A DNA stretch of 8,228 nucleotides from Nonlabens sp. (GTDB lineage: Bacteria > Bacteroidota > Bacteroidia > Flavobacteriales > Flavobacteriaceae): assembly GCA_023301395.1 (NCBI GenBank), contig JALZUY010000280.1, forward strand, positions 1 to 8,228, written 5' to 3'. The translations under genes and the position numbers were made by a program. Below the pieces are notes generated by a model that ran no database searches, was not told the origin of the DNA, and saw nothing but the letters and a program-made list of their open reading frames with translations. This document shows positions 6,081 through 8,228 of this stretch, in pieces; positions within the stretch are counted from its first letter, which is position 1, and each line of letters opens with the position of its first letter.

Positions 6081-7049
6081 ATGTCTACCTCTAATTCTAT
6101 ACAAAATGTAACCTTGCCCGTTGTCGCTGCACCTATGTTTTTAATTTCTGGTCCAGAACTAGTAATAGCATGCTGTAAAAATGGTGTCGTAGGAACTTTT
6201 CCAGCTTTAAACCAGCGCACTACTGACGGTTTTGAAGAATGGGTAGTTCAGATTAAAACAGAATTAGAGGCTTGGGAAAAAGAAACAGGTAAGAAGTCAG
6301 CACCTTTTGGTGTTAACCTTATCGTACACGGCAGTAATCCGCGTGTTCAAGCAGATCTTATGATATGTGTGAAACACAAAGTGCCGCTAGTCATCACATC
6401 TCTAGGAGCTGTAAAAGACTTAGTAGACGCAGTTCATTCTTATGGAGGATTAGTTTTTCATGATGTGATTAAAAAACGCCATGCTGAGAAAGCTACTGAG
6501 GCTGGAGTGGATGGATTAATCCTAGTTTGTGCTGGAGCTGGTGGGCATGCAGGGACTTTGAACCCTATGCCGTTTGTTAGAGAAGTACGCAGTTTCTTTG
6601 ATGGGACTATTTTACTGTCTGGTGCAATGAGTAGTGGTCAGGATGTTGCTAGTGCTTTACAAATGGGAGCAGACATGGCATACCTAGGAACACGATTTAT
6701 AAATACTGATGAATCCAAAGCGACGCCTGAATATAGAGATATGATTATAGAAGCAGGTTCTAGTGATATCGTTTATACTGCTGCCATATCTGGAGTAAGC
6801 GCAAACTTTCTAGGAGCTAGTTTAGTAGCTGCAGGAATTACTCAAGAGCAGTTAAAGGCAACTGGCAAAATTGATTTTGGTAAAGAAATGGATACTGAGG
6901 CAAAAGCTTGGAAAACCATATGGAGTGCAGGACAAGGCGCTGCAACGGTAAAAGATACCATGCCAGCAACTGAGTTGATCAACCGTATGAAGACAGAATT
7001 TAAAGAAGCTATTGAAATGCAAAAGAAAAACCTAGAACGTTACTCTTAA
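6081..7049 (+). CDS. Nitronate monooxygenase family flavoprotein
   Basis: This 322-aa protein is a TIM-barrel FMN enzyme of the nitronate monooxygenase / 2-nitropropane dioxygenase family, which oxidises alkyl nitronates such as propionate 3-nitronate with O2; some relatives are NADH:quinone reductases. The N-terminal strand reads LPVVAAPMF (12-20). The central AGAGGHAG (151-158) carries His156 at the position of the family's catalytic His and the FMN-phosphate glycines. SGAMSSGQDV (180-189) and MGADMAYLGTRF (195-206) are the two following phosphate-binding strands. No signal peptide is seen. It has its own promoter and no gene partner. The exact substrate, and whether it is a detoxifying enzyme or a quinone reductase, cannot be settled from sequence alone. 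Confidence 0.92.
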   Translation: MSTSNSIQNVTLPVVAAPMFLISGPELVIACCKNGVVGTFPALNQRTTDGFEEWVVQIKTELEAWEKETGKKSAPFGVNLIVHGSNPRVQADLMICVKHKVPLVITSLGAVKDLVDAVHSYGGLVFHDVIKKRHAEKATEAGVDGLILVCAGAGGHAGTLNPMPFVREVRSFFDGTILLSGAMSSGQDVASALQMGADMAYLGTRFINTDESKATPEYRDMIIEAGSSDIVYTAAISGVSANFLGASLVAAGITQEQLKATGKIDFGKEMDTEAKAWKTIWSAGQGAATVKDTMPATELINRMKTEFKEAIEMQKKNLERYS

Positions 7050-7065
7050 TACCTCAATACTTAAA

Positions 7066-7120
7066 AAACTTTTTATCTAGATGATTATAGGATTTTTAGG
7101 TTAAAGATAAGTTTGTTTTT
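7066..7120 (+). terminator. Possible weak terminator after the monooxygenase gene
   Basis: AAAC (7066-7069) plus TTATCT (7073-7078) pair with AGATAA (7105-7110) plus GTTT (7111-7114), with a three-T bulge on the left arm and a 26-base loop, followed by GTTTTT. The long loop and A/T-rich stem make this only a candidate. Confidence 0.25.
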
Positions 7121-7123
7121 ATA

Positions 7124-7139
7124 CGCTTTTGCAAAAGCG
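7124..7139 (+). repeat. Iterated 16-bp palindrome, copy 3
   Basis: CGCTTTTGCAAAAGCG is a perfect palindrome differing from copy 2 only at the paired Y/R positions. It lies between the monooxygenase gene and the FAD dehydrogenase gene. On the plus strand it is followed by G and AATT (7141-7144), matching the flank of the other copies. Confidence 0.8.
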
Positions 7140-7200
7140 GAATTAAGGATAGGTCCAACTACTACGTTAAATAATCTTCCTAAAACAATTCCATACCCAT

Positions 7201-7208
7201 TACCTTTG
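7201..7208 (+). promoter_or_regulatory. Probable -7 box just upstream of the FAD dehydrogenase start
   Basis: TACCTTTG matches TAnnTTTG and is identical to the box at 1415-1422. Only six bases separate it from the ATG at 7215, so transcription would begin at or very near the start codon, giving a leaderless or nearly leaderless mRNA. No TTG is seen at the expected spacing. Confidence 0.4.
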
Positions 7209-7214
7209 TTATCT

Positions 7215-8228
7215 ATGAGTACACTGGTTCAAATACAAATTTTACCGCACCATCTTCAGGATGAAGATCATATCCTAGAAAAGGTTTTCCAGAAGGTGAA
7301 TTTCTCTATGAATGAAGTGTCGCAATGGTCGATTAGAAAACGCAGTATAGATGCAAGGCAACGACGTGTGTTGTATAATTTACAAATAGAGTTGTGGTTA
7401 AACGGTGAAGAAAAACCAGAACATGTTCCTTATAAAATAAATGATGTAAGCGCTGCAAAAGAAGTTGCGATTATAGGTGCTGGTCCAGCTGGCTTATATG
7501 CCGCATTACGAGCTATAGAAGGTAATATTAAACCAATTATTTATGAAAGAGGAAAAGATGTGCGTTCTAGACGTAGAGACCTTGCGGCTATAAATAAAGA
7601 ACACATCGTTAATCCAGAGTCTAATTACTGTTATGGTGAAGGTGGCGCTGGAACTTATAGCGATGGAAAGTTATATACACGTTCAAAGAAACGTGGTAAT
7701 GTATTGAAGGCGATGGAATGGTTTGTTGATTTTGGCGCAACACCAGATATTCTTGTAGATGCGCATCCACATATCGGAACTAATAAACTACCACAAATTA
7801 TAACCGCAATGCGTGAAGCGATTATAGAAGCTGGTGGTGAGGTGCGATTCAATGAAAAGCTTACCGATATAAAACACGAGAATGGTCAGATTACTGCTAT
7901 TCAAATTAATGATACAGATTGGCACAATTACGATAACGTGATTCTTGCTACTGGTCATAGTGCTAGAGATATCTTTTATTTATTACATAAGCGAGGAATT
8001 AAAGTAGAAGCAAAGCCCTTTGCAATAGGTGTGCGCATAGAGCATTCACAATCTTTAATAGATCAAATCCAGTATCATGGAGATGATCAAAATCCATACT
8101 TGCCACCAGCTAGTTATAGTCTTGTGGAACAAGTAGATGGTTTAGGTGTATACTCGTTCTGTATGTGTCCTGGTGGAATTATTGCACCGTGCGCGACTGA
8201 CATTGAGGAAGTTGTGACTAATGGGTGG
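7215..8228 (+). CDS. COG2509-type FAD-dependent dehydrogenase (5' part, runs off window)
   Basis: The reading frame is open from ATG 7215 to the window edge (338 codons, no stop). The family is usually a little over 500 aa, so about one third is missing. An N-terminal domain with RKRSIDARQRR (41-51) precedes an FAD-binding Rossmann motif, IIGAGPAGLYAA (86-97), with E111 at the ribose-binding position. YGEGGAGTYSDGKLYTR (140-156), ATGHSARD (245-252) and SFCMCPGG (314-321, with C316 and C318) are hallmarks of this uncharacterised FAD-dependent dehydrogenase family. The substrate is unknown. The start at 7215 keeps the whole family N-terminal domain; the next ATG at 7308 would cut into it. No signal peptide is seen, so it is probably cytoplasmic. 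Confidence 0.93.
   Translation, partial: MSTLVQIQILPHHLQDEDHILEKVFQKVNFSMNEVSQWSIRKRSIDARQRRVLYNLQIELWLNGEEKPEHVPYKINDVSAAKEVAIIGAGPAGLYAALRAIEGNIKPIIYERGKDVRSRRRDLAAINKEHIVNPESNYCYGEGGAGTYSDGKLYTRSKKRGNVLKAMEWFVDFGATPDILVDAHPHIGTNKLPQIITAMREAIIEAGGEVRFNEKLTDIKHENGQITAIQINDTDWHNYDNVILATGHSARDIFYLLHKRGIKVEAKPFAIGVRIEHSQSLIDQIQYHGDDQNPYLPPASYSLVEQVDGLGVYSFCMCPGGIIAPCATDIEEVVTNGW

Noticed and set aside
6035..6220. Minus-strand open frame 6035-6220
   Set aside because: It overlaps the promoter and N-terminal codons of the monooxygenase gene on the opposite strand and has no recognisable content.
7124..7139. Palindrome copy 3 as an intrinsic terminator
   Set aside because: Its 16 bp leave almost no loop, no T-run follows, and the same sequence recurs inside a coding region and a leader, so termination does not explain it.
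7113..7214. Upstream extension of the FAD dehydrogenase from TTG 7113, which would read through the palindrome as AFAKA
   Set aside because: The frame is open back to 7065 but has no ATG. The added residues resemble no part of the family, and the ATG at 7215 already gives the full family N terminus. The AFAKA reading is probably coincidence.
7655..7852. Minus-strand open frame 7655-7852
   Set aside because: It is antisense to the conserved FAD dehydrogenase frame, which carries clear family motifs in this stretch.
1515..8228. A shared pathway of the three flavoenzymes (nitroreductase, monooxygenase, FAD dehydrogenase)
   Set aside because: They lie in separate transcription units, and the first is separated from the others by an unrelated operon on the opposite strand. 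Nothing beyond proximity links them.

Overview
The window is ordinary chromosomal DNA of a low-GC marine-type member of the Flavobacteriaceae (Bacteroidota). Four things point there: -7 promoter boxes of the form TAnnTTTG and no Shine-Dalgarno sequences; a SusC-like TonB-dependent receptor with a carboxypeptidase-regulatory-like front domain, paired with a DUF4249 lipoprotein; a secreted Thioredoxin_7-type protein; and three copies of the palindrome CGCTTTYGCRAAAGCG. I recall this palindrome as common in Nonlabens/Dokdonia-like genomes, but could not check that here. The genus is not established.

Layout. 37-157 (minus): tRNA-Ser(UGA) and its terminator. 323-1368 (minus): a two-gene operon, acyl-CoA thioesterase (hotdog fold) then a SanA/YdcF-type DUF218 membrane protein, coupled through a TAATG stop/start overlap and followed by a long hairpin. 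1515-2719 (plus): an NfsB-type nitroreductase, then a secreted thioredoxin-fold protein that has its own likely promoter. 2728-5908 (minus): a TonB-dependent receptor followed 4 bp later by a DUF4249 lipoprotein. This operon meets the thioredoxin-like gene tail to tail across only 8 bp. 6081-7049 (plus): a nitronate monooxygenase-family flavoprotein. 7215 to the right edge (plus): the first 338 codons of a COG2509-type FAD-dependent dehydrogenase, cut by the window end. No gene-free stretch exceeds 300 bp.

The genes are mostly independent housekeeping or cell-envelope units. The only pair that clearly works together is the receptor and DUF4249 lipoprotein, a probable outer-membrane uptake unit of unknown substrate. 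Three flavoenzymes (nitroreductase, nitronate monooxygenase-like, COG2509 dehydrogenase) lie in the window but in separate transcription units, so I infer no shared pathway.

I found no mobile element, CRISPR array, defence system or biosynthetic cluster. The most interesting signal is the iterated palindrome: two intergenic copies, and one inside the receptor's signal-peptide codons, where it encodes the AFAKA segment of the signal peptidase site. All three copies are followed on the plus strand by NAATT, so the element looks directional although its core is palindromic.
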